Origin: Bacillota bacterium
GTDB taxonomy: Bacteria; Bacillota; UBA4882; UBA8346
DNA length: 64,000 nt
NCBI GenBank assembly: GCA_023435225.1
Contig: JAEYRX010000041.1
Coordinates: forward strand, 98,934 to 162,933
Direction: 5' to 3'
In this document: in pieces, positions 8,054 to 17,239 of the stretch
How the letters are laid out: the number at the start of each line of letters is the position of its first letter
Numbering within the stretch: position 1 is the first letter of the stretch
The notes under the pieces: model-generated
Told to the model about the DNA's origin: nothing
Databases searched by the model: none
What the model saw: only the letters and a program-made list of their open reading frames with translations
Position numbers and translations under genes: made by a program

Positions 8054-9433
8054 ATGGATCATTCCAAACAGTTAGGTACTGAGAGAATAGGGAAATTATT
8101 ACTTAAATTTTCAATTCCGGCAATCGTCGGGATGCTGGTAAATGCTCTTTATAACGTTGTAGACCGGATATTTGTAGGGCAAGGTGTCGGTTCGCTGGGA
8201 ATTGCCGGAATAACAATTGGTTTTCCTCTTATGATACTGGGAATGGCTTTTGTTATGCTTATCGGGATTGGAGCTACCTCCTTAATCTCAATCCGATTGG
8301 GCGAACATAAGAAAGATGAAGCGGAAGTCATAGCCGGGAACGGTATGAGTTTGCTTATATTCATCTCTCTGATACTTACTTTATCCGGACTTCTTTTACT
8401 TGATCCCTTATTACAGTTTTTTGGAGCCAGTAGTAAAGTACTACCGTATGCCCGTCAATATTTATACATTATTCTTTATGGGACTGTTTTCCAATCAATC
8501 GGTTTTGGGATGAATAACTTTATTCGCGCCGAAGGTAATCCGAGGATAGCCATGTATACCATGTTAATCGGGGCTATTCTGAATACGATTTTAGATCCTA
8601 TATTTATTTTTGGCTTTGGAATGGGGATACAAGGAGCGGCGGTAGCTACTGTTATTTCGATGATGGTATCAGCTGCTTGGGTTCTTTATTATTTTTTTGG
8701 TGGAGGCAGCCTCCTAAAGATTCATTTAAAAAACTTGAGATTAAGGTTTTCAGTGGTAAAAGATATAGTATCTATTGGGTCAGCTCCCTTTGCTATGCAA
8801 TTTGTCGCCAGTATTTTGATGGTGATAATGAATAATAGCTTACAGAACTATGGTGGTGATATTGCTATTTCAGTTATGGGTATTGTAAATAGTATAGCTT
8901 TGTTGATCTTAATGCCTATTTTCGGAATTAATCAGGGAGTTCAACCAATTATCGGTTACAATTACGGGGCCAGACAATTCAAACGGGTAAAAAGGGCTTT
9001 GAAACTGGCTATTTTTGCAGCAACTATGGTTACGATTGCAGGATTTGCTCTTATTCAAATCTTTCCCGGCCAGCTAATTAAATTATTTAATAGTAATGAC
9101 CGGGAATTAATTAAAATGGGGGCTCGGGCAATCAGAATATTTTTAGTTTTCCTACCGATAATTGGGTTTCAAATTGTGAGCGCCAATTATTTTCAGGCGG
9201 TGGGAAAACCGAAACAAGCAATGATTTTGAGTTTATCGCGTCAAGTTTTAGCTTTAATTCCGGCCGTGATCATTTTACCAAAATTCTTTGGTTTAAACGG
9301 TGTTTTTTATGCCGGGCCTCTATCTGATCTGATTTCCTCAATTTTTACCGGTATTTGGCTTTTTTATGAACTACGACATTTGGATTACAAGCATAATGAA
9401 AGTCAAATGTTAGAGCCCGATTATAACGGATAA
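8054..9433 (+). CDS. MATE family multidrug/sodium antiporter (MepA-like)
   Basis: A 459-residue integral membrane protein with about 12 membrane helices in two MatE domains. It exports cationic drugs or metabolites against a sodium or proton gradient; the substrate is not predictable. Features typical of the MepA/DinF-like branch are visible: IPAIVGMLVNALYNVVDRIFVG near the start and INQGVQPIIGYNYGA at the start of the second half. TAGAGGAG eight bases upstream supports the ATG. The palindrome island ends 24 bases before its start, so its transcription or leader may be affected by that structure. Confidence 0.9.
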   Translation: MDHSKQLGTERIGKLLLKFSIPAIVGMLVNALYNVVDRIFVGQGVGSLGIAGITIGFPLMILGMAFVMLIGIGATSLISIRLGEHKKDEAEVIAGNGMSLLIFISLILTLSGLLLLDPLLQFFGASSKVLPYARQYLYIILYGTVFQSIGFGMNNFIRAEGNPRIAMYTMLIGAILNTILDPIFIFGFGMGIQGAAVATVISMMVSAAWVLYYFFGGGSLLKIHLKNLRLRFSVVKDIVSIGSAPFAMQFVASILMVIMNNSLQNYGGDIAISVMGIVNSIALLILMPIFGINQGVQPIIGYNYGARQFKRVKRALKLAIFAATMVTIAGFALIQIFPGQLIKLFNSNDRELIKMGARAIRIFLVFLPIIGFQIVSANYFQAVGKPKQAMILSLSRQVLALIPAVIILPKFFGLNGVFYAGPLSDLISSIFTGIWLFYELRHLDYKHNESQMLEPDYNG

Positions 9434-9446
9434 TATTAGCAGCTAA

Positions 9447-9544
9447 GGAAGCGCTGATTAATCCGATTTTGTGCAAGCAAATATGCGGTATTAGGCATTT
9501 TGCGAAGCACAAAATCGTCACTTATTCAATTAATCAGCGCTTCC
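9447..9544 (+). mobile_element. 98-bp MITE, copy 2
   Basis: The ends are GGAAGCGCTGATTAATCCG and AATCAGCGCTTCC, with target duplication CTAA at 9443-9446 and 9545-9548. It sits between the MATE stop codon and a remnant of a transporter gene. Confidence 0.9.
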
Positions 9545-9554
9545 CTAAGTATAG

Positions 9555-9779
9555 GCGAAAAATAGAGGAAAGATTAAAAAGAGGCCGAATTTATTTCTGC
9601 GTTTGATTGAAAAGTCCATAGCTGTTTTTTATGCTGCTTTCGAATTTGTATCCGGCTTTCTTTACGATTTTAATCCAGCCACGATTTATATAGTATCAAT
9701 CGCTATTTTGATTATATGTACTCTATTCTTGTATAAGATGAATCTATTGGAAAGGTTAAAGACTAAAACCATCTATTAG
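9555..9779 (+). pseudogene. C-terminal remnant of an MFS-type transporter gene
   Basis: An open frame without a plausible start runs from just after the MITE to TAG 9777. It encodes a basic linker, then two membrane helices around FEFVSGFLYDFNPATIYIVS and a short basic tail, the pattern of the last two helices of a major facilitator. The rest of the gene is missing. The MITE lies exactly at the truncated side, suggesting deletion at or next to the insertion. The family assignment rests on the FxxGxLYDxNP-type pattern only. Confidence 0.5.
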
Positions 9780-9787
9780 GGGTTAAC

Positions 9788-11032
9788 ATGAAAAAAATCA
9801 TTGTTATCACATTTCTAACTATTATTAGTTTTTCGGTTCCCGGTATGGCCGGAGCGGAACAAACTCAAAATACGAACAATGATTCTTATAACAATCAAAT
9901 ATATAAGCCTTCCTGGTGGCAGTCGCTCTCTCAAACGTGGAGTTATGATCAGAGTAATTTAAAAGGCAATGGAGAAAGCGGCACTTACCAAGGAACAGCT
10001 TCAGGGCTTCATATCAAGCCGGCTTGGCATTGGCAACGTTTTGAGGGCAAGTTTGATTTTGCTCTATATACAAATCCTTGGGAAAATGATGAATGGCAAT
10101 GGGGTAAACCGGTTCCGGCGATAAAGCCTGTTTTACCCAACTTTATCGATAGTTTAATCTATAACAGAAAATCAATTATTATCAAATATCAAGATATTAA
10201 TAGCCTTAATTTCGGTTACGGGTTAATCCTTAATGAATATCATTCGGCCGACCCTTATCACGGGTGGAGGATTGACTTAAATCCCACTACAACTACGGCA
10301 GTTTTATTAATAGCAACTCAGGAAATAATCTATTTTGAGCCGTTTCTTAGTAATGAATTGGCTTCATTTCAGGCAATTAGACTGGAACAATCAGTGCAAA
10401 CCGGTAAGTTAAAGTGGAAGTTAGGGTTAACCGGAGTTCATGACGGATATAAATATCCCGAACCGGTGAGACACCCTTCATCAGGTAGTGAATATGACCT
10501 TTCTCTCACTAATATTATTTGGTGCAGTCCTTTTTTGGAATCCGGCAGTTATAAAGATTTTGGAAAAGCAGATATGTTTGGGGTTAAAGGTAAATTGGGC
10601 TTGATTAGTTATCAAGTCGGACAATTTAAAACCCGGGGTCTGTTTTGGCCGAATTTTTTCGGTGGCGGTTATGAGGAGTTAAAGTTTAATTCGGTTAGTG
10701 ATAAAAACGAACCTGGTTTACCGGATTTGAGTTTATTGGATGAAGATAATCGTAATGGATATATAGGCCGACTGTGGGTTGAAGTTAACCCTTGGTTAGC
10801 AGCAGGATATCTTTATATTGATGATTTAGAAGATACGAATGGATTTAATTTTACGGTTAAGATAGAACGATTAAAAACAGAATCAGGTTTATTTTACTAC
10901 CGGATGTTTGATAAGGATACTTATGATTGGTTTATCAAAGGAGAAGCCGGTTTTTTTGATTATGCCTTTCATTTTTGCCAGGATTGGGATCATAAATACC
11001 GAAATGAATTTGAGATCAGTTATCGGTTTTAG
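9788..11032 (+). CDS. secreted beta-rich protein, putative outer-membrane barrel
   Basis: A 414-residue protein with a clear Sec signal peptide (about 1-22, cleavage near AGAEQ). The mature part is rich in aromatic and alternating hydrophobic/polar residues and short turns, with no membrane helices. It ends in EFEISYRF: alternating hydrophobic residues and a terminal Phe, the signature that the BAM machinery recognises on outer-membrane beta-barrels. I do not recognise a named family. If the organism has an outer membrane this is probably a porin-like or capsule-related barrel; otherwise a secreted beta-solenoid or sandwich protein. AGGGG lies before the ATG. Confidence 0.6.
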   Translation: MKKIIVITFLTIISFSVPGMAGAEQTQNTNNDSYNNQIYKPSWWQSLSQTWSYDQSNLKGNGESGTYQGTASGLHIKPAWHWQRFEGKFDFALYTNPWENDEWQWGKPVPAIKPVLPNFIDSLIYNRKSIIIKYQDINSLNFGYGLILNEYHSADPYHGWRIDLNPTTTTAVLLIATQEIIYFEPFLSNELASFQAIRLEQSVQTGKLKWKLGLTGVHDGYKYPEPVRHPSSGSEYDLSLTNIIWCSPFLESGSYKDFGKADMFGVKGKLGLISYQVGQFKTRGLFWPNFFGGGYEELKFNSVSDKNEPGLPDLSLLDEDNRNGYIGRLWVEVNPWLAAGYLYIDDLEDTNGFNFTVKIERLKTESGLFYYRMFDKDTYDWFIKGEAGFFDYAFHFCQDWDHKYRNEFEISYRF

Positions 11033-11149
11033 GGACAGATTAGGTTTAAATTTATTAAGGTTTATTAACGTTATTAGATTGTTTGCAGGAAGTTGTTTAA
11101 CTCTAGCGAATAGTTAGAAAGAATTGGGTACATCTTAGGAGGCGAGTGT

Positions 11150-12502
11150 ATGTCTAGTCAATTAAAGTTGGATTTATCAAAAACTAAACCGTTTATTGGA
11201 GAACACGAAGTGGCAATGCTCTCCGGGCAAGTGGCGTTGGCCCATGAAATGTTACATAATAAATCCGGTCCTGGTAATGATTTTCTAGGGTGGGTTGATC
11301 TCCCGATTAAATATGATAAACAAGAATTTCAAGCGGTCTTAATGGCTGCCGAGCAAATTAAAGATAAGTCCGAAGCCTTGGTGGTTATAGGAATAGGTGG
11401 TTCTTATCTGGGAGCTAGGGCGGCCATAGAGCTTTTAAACAATACTTTTTATAATCAGTTGAATCGGGAAAAACGTAAAACCCCGCTAATCCTTTATCTT
11501 GGCCAAACCATTAGTCCCACATATACGGCGGAATTACTTGATTTACTAGAAGGTATCGACTTTTCAGTTAATGTAATATCAAAATCCGGCACCACTACTG
11601 AGCCGGCAATCGCTTTCCGGATTATCCGGGAGCTATTGGTTAAAAAATATGGTGAAACCGAAGCTAAAAGTAGGATATATGCCACTACCGATAAATCAAA
11701 AGGCGCATTAAAGAAACTGGCCGATACCGAAAGATATACTCAATTTGTAATCCCTGATGATGTTGGTGGCCGATATTCTGTATTGACCCCGGTAGGATTA
11801 CTCCCAATAGCCGCCAGTGGAGTTAATATTCAGGAGATTATGGATGGGGCTGCTGAAGCCTACCAGGAATTCAGTAATGTTAACTTAGATCAAAATGAAG
11901 CTTATCGCTACGCTGCGGCTCGTACTGCTCTTTACCGTAAGGGTAAGCTGGTTGAAATAATGGTTAATTATGAACCGGGGCTTCATTACATGGCGGAATG
12001 GTGGAAACAATTATACGGCGAGAGTGAAGGTAAAGACCATAAAGGAATTTTCCCTGCGTCCTGCGATTTTTCAACCGACCTTCATTCAATGGGACAATAT
12101 ATTCAAGATGGTCGGCGTGATATTTTTGAGACGGTACTCTGGACAGATAAATCAAGACGTTCAATGTTAATACCCAATGATCCCGATAATATCGATGGTT
12201 TGAACTTCTTGAGCGGGAAAACAATGGATTATGTTAACCAAAAGGCTTTTGAAGGAACCGTTTTAGCCCATAATGATGGCGGAGTACCAAATATGGTTTT
12301 AAGGGTTCCGGAAATAAACCCCTTTAATTTTGGTAAAATGGTATATTTCTTTGAAAAGGCCTGTGGAATCAGTGGTTACTTAAATGCGGTCAACCCCTTT
12401 GACCAACCTGGTGTAGAAGCATATAAGAAAAATATGTTTGCTTTGCTGGGAAAACCGGGATTTGAAACTGAAAAAGCCAAGTTGGAAGAAAGACTCAAGT
12501 AA
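11150..12502 (+). CDS. pgi: glucose-6-phosphate isomerase
   Basis: Pgi interconverts glucose 6-phosphate and fructose 6-phosphate in glycolysis and gluconeogenesis. The 450-residue length fits the shorter Bacillus-type enzymes. Visible motifs include VIGIGGSYLGARA (phosphosugar binding), SKSGTTTEPA (SIS domain), the PGI signature GGRYSVLTPVGLLP, and the C-terminal FEKACGISGYLNAVNPFDQPGVEAYK with the active-site Lys. AGGAGGCGAG precedes the ATG. Its stop codon overlaps the next start (TAATG), so the CPBP protease gene is translationally coupled. Confidence 0.97.
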   Translation: MSSQLKLDLSKTKPFIGEHEVAMLSGQVALAHEMLHNKSGPGNDFLGWVDLPIKYDKQEFQAVLMAAEQIKDKSEALVVIGIGGSYLGARAAIELLNNTFYNQLNREKRKTPLILYLGQTISPTYTAELLDLLEGIDFSVNVISKSGTTTEPAIAFRIIRELLVKKYGETEAKSRIYATTDKSKGALKKLADTERYTQFVIPDDVGGRYSVLTPVGLLPIAASGVNIQEIMDGAAEAYQEFSNVNLDQNEAYRYAAARTALYRKGKLVEIMVNYEPGLHYMAEWWKQLYGESEGKDHKGIFPASCDFSTDLHSMGQYIQDGRRDIFETVLWTDKSRRSMLIPNDPDNIDGLNFLSGKTMDYVNQKAFEGTVLAHNDGGVPNMVLRVPEINPFNFGKMVYFFEKACGISGYLNAVNPFDQPGVEAYKKNMFALLGKPGFETEKAKLEERLK

Positions 12503-13314
12503 TGCATCTGTCTTGGAAAATTACCGGACGAATATTACTTTATATCGGAATATATTTTGCCGTTCAAGTTTTAGCCTTTAGTATAGTAAGTGTATGTTTT
12601 GGTATAAAGGCCGGTATAGAAAACCGGGGAATGTTCAGCCAGGAACAAATCCAGACTATAGTAAATCAAAATATTCATTGGATTTTAATCGGGAGCGTTT
12701 TAAGTACTTTTGGACTCTATTGGTTGATTTTTCGGGTCAGGAAAGAAAGTTTAATCAAAAGATGTAATTTTACCAAAATCGGATTCCGGGAAATGGGATA
12801 TACTATTTTGCTTGGTTTTGGATTCAACGCTTTTCTAGTGGTTATGAATATATTTACCAACTATTACCGTCTGTTTCCGGAACATGAAAAGCTAATGATA
12901 TCTTTGATTGGCGGAAATATTGTCTTGACCTTGATTACCGTTGGGATTGTTATCCCGGTCTTTGAAGAAATTTTATTCCGGGGAATTGTTTTTAATGAAT
13001 TACGGAAATGGATTAGGCTGCCGCTAGCCCTAATATTACAGGGACTAGTTTTTGGTTTATATCATATGAATGTTTTACAGGGGATTTACGGGACCTTGAT
13101 GGGTATTTTGGCAGCACTGGCTTATGTTTGGGTCGGCTCGCTTTGGGCCCCGATTTTAGTCCATGCCGGCTTTAATCTTATCGGAGTTTTCTTAAGCAGA
13201 CTGAATGAGCAAATCTTAGTTCAATATAGCTGGGGGATTTTATTTTTCAGTATTTTAATTTTAGCTTATGCTCTTTACACCGCTTGGAAAAGAAGAATAA
13301 TTAATTTTAAATGA
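12502..13314 (+). CDS. CPBP family intramembrane glutamic endopeptidase (CAAX protease/ABI)
   Basis: A 270-residue polytopic membrane protein of the Rce1/CPBP family. The three conserved active-site elements are present: EEILFRG (paired Glu and Arg), FGLYHMN (FxxxH) and HAGFNLIG (HxxxN/B). About seven to eight membrane helices are visible. Substrate unknown; bacterial relatives process prenylated or signal proteins or act in bacteriocin immunity. The gene overlaps pgi by one base (TAATG) and ends in an intrinsic terminator, so the two form an operon. Confidence 0.88.
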   Translation: MHLSWKITGRILLYIGIYFAVQVLAFSIVSVCFGIKAGIENRGMFSQEQIQTIVNQNIHWILIGSVLSTFGLYWLIFRVRKESLIKRCNFTKIGFREMGYTILLGFGFNAFLVVMNIFTNYYRLFPEHEKLMISLIGGNIVLTLITVGIVIPVFEEILFRGIVFNELRKWIRLPLALILQGLVFGLYHMNVLQGIYGTLMGILAALAYVWVGSLWAPILVHAGFNLIGVFLSRLNEQILVQYSWGILFFSILILAYALYTAWKRRIINFK

Positions 13315-13317
13315 ATG

Positions 13318-13350
13318 AAAAATCCGGGCTTAATTAGTCCGGATTTTAAA
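13318..13350. terminator. terminator of the pgi-CPBP operon
   Basis: AAATCCGG/CCGGATTT with A and T runs on the two sides; usable in both directions. Confidence 0.75.
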
Positions 13351-13378
13351 ATTTAAAAAGATATAATAATTTTTAATC

Positions 13379-13438
13379 ACGAAAGTCAAGAAATTAAAAA
13401 AAGTATTTTTTCGTGCCTTTCGTGTGTTTCGTGGTTCA
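13379..13438. repeat. intergenic inverted array of CACGAA units (copy 1)
   Basis: CACGAAAGTCAAGAAATT on the left faces TTTCGTGTGTTTCGTGGTT on the right. Related arrays lie at 20343-20418 and 27126-27188. Confidence 0.65.
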
Positions 13439-13458
13439 CATTAAGTTTAAGTAATAAC

Positions 13459-14184
13459 TTATAGGATTTTACTTAAAAATTGTTTAGTCCGCTCGTTTTG
13501 GGCTTTACTGAAGAGTACAACCGGAGTAGCATCTTCCAGTATTTCTCCTTCATCCATAAATAGAACTCGGTGAGCGACTTCCCTGGCAAAACCCATTTCA
13601 TGAGTAACTACAACCATGGTCATGCCTTCATGGGCCAAGTCTTTCATAACGTCCAACACTTCCTGGATCATTTCCGGATCAAGAGCTGAAGTGGGTTCAT
13701 CAAAAAGCAGTACTTTAGGACGCATTGCCAAGGCTCTGGCAATAGCGATCCTTTGTTGCTGACCGCCGGAAAGATGATCCGGGTATACATCGGCTTTATG
13801 TCTAAGACCAACCCGATTCAACAACTCGTATGCTCTTGCTTGGGCAACTTCCTGACTCAACCCCCGGACTTTGATCGGAGCTATTGTAATATTCTCTAAG
13901 GCGGTTTTGTGAGGGAAAAGGTTAAAACGTTGAAATACCATTCCTACTTCAGCCCGGACTTCGTTAACATCAATTAGTGAATGGTCTGAAACATCGACTC
14001 CCTCAATATAAATATGTCCGCCGGAAGGTTTTTCCAATAAGTTTAAGCAGCGGAGGAAAGTGCTTTTTCCGGAACCGCTTGGTCCGATAACGCAAACAAC
14101 TTCACCGTGTTTTATATGCGTTGATATTCCCTTCAGGACGTGAAGATGGCGAAAACGTTTATGCAAGTCTACAACCTTAATCAC
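13459..14184 (-). CDS. polar amino acid ABC transporter ATPase
   Basis: A 241-residue ABC ATPase of the GlnQ/HisP type that powers amino-acid import. Walker A GPSGSGKST, Q-loop (VFQRFNLFPH), signature LSGGQQQR, Walker B VLLFDEPTSALDP and the switch His (VVTHEM) are all intact. The GTG start overlaps the end of the permease gene by eight bases, and GGAGG lies ten bases upstream. It is the last gene of a three-gene operon: binding protein, permease, ATPase. Confidence 0.95.
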   Translation of the reverse strand: MIKVVDLHKRFRHLHVLKGISTHIKHGEVVCVIGPSGSGKSTFLRCLNLLEKPSGGHIYIEGVDVSDHSLIDVNEVRAEVGMVFQRFNLFPHKTALENITIAPIKVRGLSQEVAQARAYELLNRVGLRHKADVYPDHLSGGQQQRIAIARALAMRPKVLLFDEPTSALDPEMIQEVLDVMKDLAHEGMTMVVVTHEMGFAREVAHRVLFMDEGEILEDATPVVLFSKAQNERTKQFLSKIL

Positions 14185-15157
14185 CGACCTTCAACCTCCT
14201 TTCCAATTTAGCCACAATTCGAGTAAAAGGGATAGTCATCAACAGAAAGATTAAACCAACTTCAATCCAGGTTTCAGTAGGACGGTAAGAGCGAGTAACA
14301 ATAATTTGGGCTTTCCGGACTAACTCTTCCATTCCAATAACTGAGACCAGGGAGGAGTCTTTTAACATAGCGATAAATTCATTCCCCAGCGGAGGGATGA
14401 CCCTTTTAATAGCCTGAGGGAGAATGATATGGCTCATTGATTGACGATAGGTCATTCCTAATGAACGGGCAGCTTCCATTTGCCCTTTATCGATGGATTG
14501 AATTCCGGCGCGTACAATTTCGGCTACATAAGCTCCGCTATTAATACTTAAAGCTAGAAGCGCTGAAACGAAAGGATTGATAGGAATTGGTTGTCCGTTG
14601 TTAAAAAGCAGGCCAAGTATTGGCGGCGAGCCGAAATGAATCATAAAGATTTGGACCAGCAGCGGAGTTCCACGGATAAAATCAACATAAATACCAGCTA
14701 TTACATTAAAAAATTTATTATGGATTACTTTAGCTACGCCTGCGAAGGTGCCAATGATTACTCCGTTAAATTCAGCAACCAGCGTAAGAAAAATAGTCAT
14801 TAAGGCGCCAAGGAGCAAACTAGGGAGGCTTAACCACATATAGTAGATTGAAGTCTCAGCCATTGAAAACTCTTCGGTCCTTTCACCGGTTTCCAGAGTT
14901 AGTTTTTTTTTCTCAATGCGAAAATTTTTTTTATGAAGTTCAATAGTATGATTTCCAGGTGTTAACCCGTTTAAGGTACATGGGGTATATTGGTTGGTGA
15001 ATTTACCATCAATGTAAACTTTTGCTCCAACCGGATCTGATTTAATATGGAGAATCACCTGTTCTCCCGAATTGGCCAGGGTGCATGCGGTATATCCAAA
15101 TCCCAGAGATATAAGTAATATGATAAAAAGAATAATTTTTTTTCTCACAACTGCCAT
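14177..15157 (-). CDS. amino acid ABC permease with N-terminal PEGA domain
   Basis: The protein of 326 residues is a fusion. An N-terminal membrane or signal segment (about 7-27) is followed by a PEGA domain (about 34-100; VILHIKSDPVGAKVYIDG, TPCTLNGLTPGNHTIEL), a small beta domain usually exposed outside the membrane. A HisM/GlnP-type permease domain follows (about 105-320) with the EAA loop EAARSLGMTYRQSMSHIILP that contacts the ATPase. Typical permeases of this family have about 220 residues and no PEGA. ATG 15157 lies immediately after AAAGGA; GTG 15148 has better spacing. Confidence 0.9.
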   Translation of the reverse strand: MAVVRKKIILFIILLISLGFGYTACTLANSGEQVILHIKSDPVGAKVYIDGKFTNQYTPCTLNGLTPGNHTIELHKKNFRIEKKKLTLETGERTEEFSMAETSIYYMWLSLPSLLLGALMTIFLTLVAEFNGVIIGTFAGVAKVIHNKFFNVIAGIYVDFIRGTPLLVQIFMIHFGSPPILGLLFNNGQPIPINPFVSALLALSINSGAYVAEIVRAGIQSIDKGQMEAARSLGMTYRQSMSHIILPQAIKRVIPPLGNEFIAMLKDSSLVSVIGMEELVRKAQIIVTRSYRPTETWIEVGLIFLLMTIPFTRIVAKLERRLKVGD

Positions 15158-15238
15158 TCCTTTATTTCTTTTTTAAATTAGAGAAAATTAATAATCGGAA
15201 ATGGAAAAAAGAAAAACGCCTATTTCCGAATCAAAACA

Positions 15239-15275
15239 AATTATGGCCAAAAAGGAGACCCTTTTGGCCATAATT
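15239..15275 (-). terminator. hairpin between binding-protein and permease genes
   Basis: AATTATGGCCAAAA pairs with TTTTGGCCATAATT; on the minus strand it is followed by TTTGTTTT. Its position just after the binding-protein stop codon suggests partial termination or mRNA protection, giving excess binding protein over permease. Confidence 0.75.
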
Positions 15276-15286
15276 AAGAAAGCTAC

Positions 15287-16033
15287 TTATCTGCCGGATT
15301 TGTATTTTGCTACTAAAGCTTCAAGCTTTCCATTCTTTTTAAGAGCTTCAATAGCGTTATTAATCTTATCCAATAGTTTATCATTGCCCTTTTTAATACC
15401 AATACCGTAATCTTCTTGGTCAATCTTTTGGATTTCAATAACTTTTAAACCTTTATTGTTTTTGACTGAATCAAAAGCAACTAAATCATCCATTACTGCT
15501 GCATCGGCATTGTTATTTAATAATTCTTGAATTGCCTGCGGATTGGTATCAAAACGTTTCATTTTAATATTTTTAATATCACTAGCGTACAAGTCACCGG
15601 TTGTACCGTTTTGAACAGAGATTGTTTTTCCGATAAGGTCTTCCGGCCCTTTGATGGAATTGTTGTTATCTTTTACAACAATTGCTTGTTTTATTGAGAA
15701 ATAAGGGGTCGAGAAATTAATTTGTTTCTTACGTTCGGCAGTAATAGTCATGGCGGAGATAAGGCAATCATAATTGCCGTTCATTAAACCGGGAATGATA
15801 CCATCCCAACCGATATTCATCAATTTAAGTTCCATACCCATTTCATCGGCTACCATTTTAATAAATTCCATGTCAAATCCTACATAGTTTCCATCTTTAT
15901 CTATGGTTTCAAACGGAGCATAGGTTGCATCGGTTCCTACTCGTAATAAGGGTTTGCCTGCAGCATAAGCGAAAGTAGCGCTTAAGATAAGAATTAAAGC
16001 TAAAGAAAGCGGTAACCAGTAATTTTTTTTCAT
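15287..16033 (-). CDS. polar amino acid ABC transporter solute-binding protein
   Basis: A 248-residue extracytoplasmic binding protein of the SBP_bac_3 family. A signal peptide (about 1-23, cleaved near AYAAGK) is followed by LRVGTDATYAPFE, GYVGFDMEF-type segments, MNGNYDCLISAMTIT and SFVK-like DDLVAFDS elements characteristic of glutamine/histidine/arginine binding proteins; the exact ligand is not readable. There is no lipobox Cys, which suits free periplasmic location. The start at ATG 16033 is preceded by GGGGGTGG; an in-frame ATG at 16048 would lie inside that site. Confidence 0.93.
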   Translation of the reverse strand: MKKNYWLPLSLALILILSATFAYAAGKPLLRVGTDATYAPFETIDKDGNYVGFDMEFIKMVADEMGMELKLMNIGWDGIIPGLMNGNYDCLISAMTITAERKKQINFSTPYFSIKQAIVVKDNNNSIKGPEDLIGKTISVQNGTTGDLYASDIKNIKMKRFDTNPQAIQELLNNNADAAVMDDLVAFDSVKNNKGLKVIEIQKIDQEDYGIGIKKGNDKLLDKINNAIEALKKNGKLEALVAKYKSGR

Positions 16034-16239
16034 AAAAGCCACCCCCATTTAAATTATCAGCATTACAATTATATAACAACAAACCCATTGATGCAAAGAT
16101 ATTGTCAAATAAAAAAATATTATTTAAAAGTTGGGAATTTTAATTGGAAAAAAAGCTTTAAAGCTTTATAATTATAAATTGAGTTTGAGGTGGGTAAAGT
16201 AATATTACTAGTAATCTAAGACAGGAGTATCGAAAATCT

Positions 16240-17235
16240 ATGGTACCGGAGTCCGCTACAATTTCACAAAAAGTTGACATCAGAATTAATCATGTTGCTG
16301 TTATCGAATTAATTGAGAACGAGTTAAAAAAAGCCTTATCCAGCAGTCAGGGGACGATATTTGAGATGACCAGCCATATATTTAGCGCTGGTGGAAAAAG
16401 AATCAGGCCTCTTTTGGTTTTTTATAGCGGTCTAATATTTGGCAAACAGGTACTTCCGGAACTGGTCCAGGCAGCGGTATCAGTTGAACTAGTACATATG
16501 GCCTCTTTAGTTCATGATGATATTATTGATAAATCAACTCTAAGAAGGAATAAACCCTCGGTTAATGCAATTTGGGGTAATCAGACGGCGGTTCTTGGCG
16601 GTGATTTTCTTTTCGCTAAGGCGTTTAGTCTTTTAGCCAATAATCATTTAATCCGTAATCTGGAGTTAATGGTAGAAGCAATTCAGAGTATGTGCCATGG
16701 AGAGATAATCCAAGCTGAAGACAGATTTAAGTTAGAATTGGGTTTGGAAAGGTACTATGAACGAATTGCTAAAAAAACTGCCATATTACTACAGTGTGCC
16801 TGTAAATCGGGGGCTATAGTAGGAGGGGCGGATGAACACCAAATTGAACAACTTGGCGAATACGGTTTAAACTTGGGGTATTCTTTCCAGATTGTTGATG
16901 ATATTTTGGATTTTTGTGGAGATTCACAACTTATGGGGAAACCGAAAAGAGAAGATTTAATTCAAGGAAATTTGACATTACCAATCCTCCTATTATTACA
17001 AAACCAGCAGCATCAGAAATGGATCGAAGATATAATAATAAACAAAGATTTCACCCAGGAAAACTTGAGCCAAATTGAAACCGTTTTAAAAGAGACCGGA
17101 ATAATCACGAGATCTTTTGATATTGCTCTCTCACATATTGAAAAAGCCAAAATAAATCTTTATTCGTTACCTGATTCTTCAGCGCGGATTTTTTTAAACG
17201 ATTTGGCAGAGCAATTAAAAACAAGAGCTTATTAA
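16240..17235 (+). CDS. long-chain polyprenyl diphosphate synthase (heptaprenyl-type)
   Basis: A trans-prenyltransferase of 331 residues that condenses isopentenyl diphosphate onto an allylic primer. Both aspartate-rich motifs are present: DDIID (93-97) and DDILD (220-224), plus GGKRIRP near residue 51. Small residues before the first motif (MASLVHDD) suggest a long product such as C35, as in HepT-like enzymes, though length prediction is approximate. The neighbouring convergent gene encodes a YtpB-like terpene synthase, which in Bacillus uses heptaprenyl diphosphate. AGGAG lies about 13 bases before the ATG, a rather long spacing. Confidence 0.88.
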   Translation: MVPESATISQKVDIRINHVAVIELIENELKKALSSSQGTIFEMTSHIFSAGGKRIRPLLVFYSGLIFGKQVLPELVQAAVSVELVHMASLVHDDIIDKSTLRRNKPSVNAIWGNQTAVLGGDFLFAKAFSLLANNHLIRNLELMVEAIQSMCHGEIIQAEDRFKLELGLERYYERIAKKTAILLQCACKSGAIVGGADEHQIEQLGEYGLNLGYSFQIVDDILDFCGDSQLMGKPKREDLIQGNLTLPILLLLQNQQHQKWIEDIIINKDFTQENLSQIETVLKETGIITRSFDIALSHIEKAKINLYSLPDSSARIFLNDLAEQLKTRAY

Positions 17236-17239
17236 TAGA

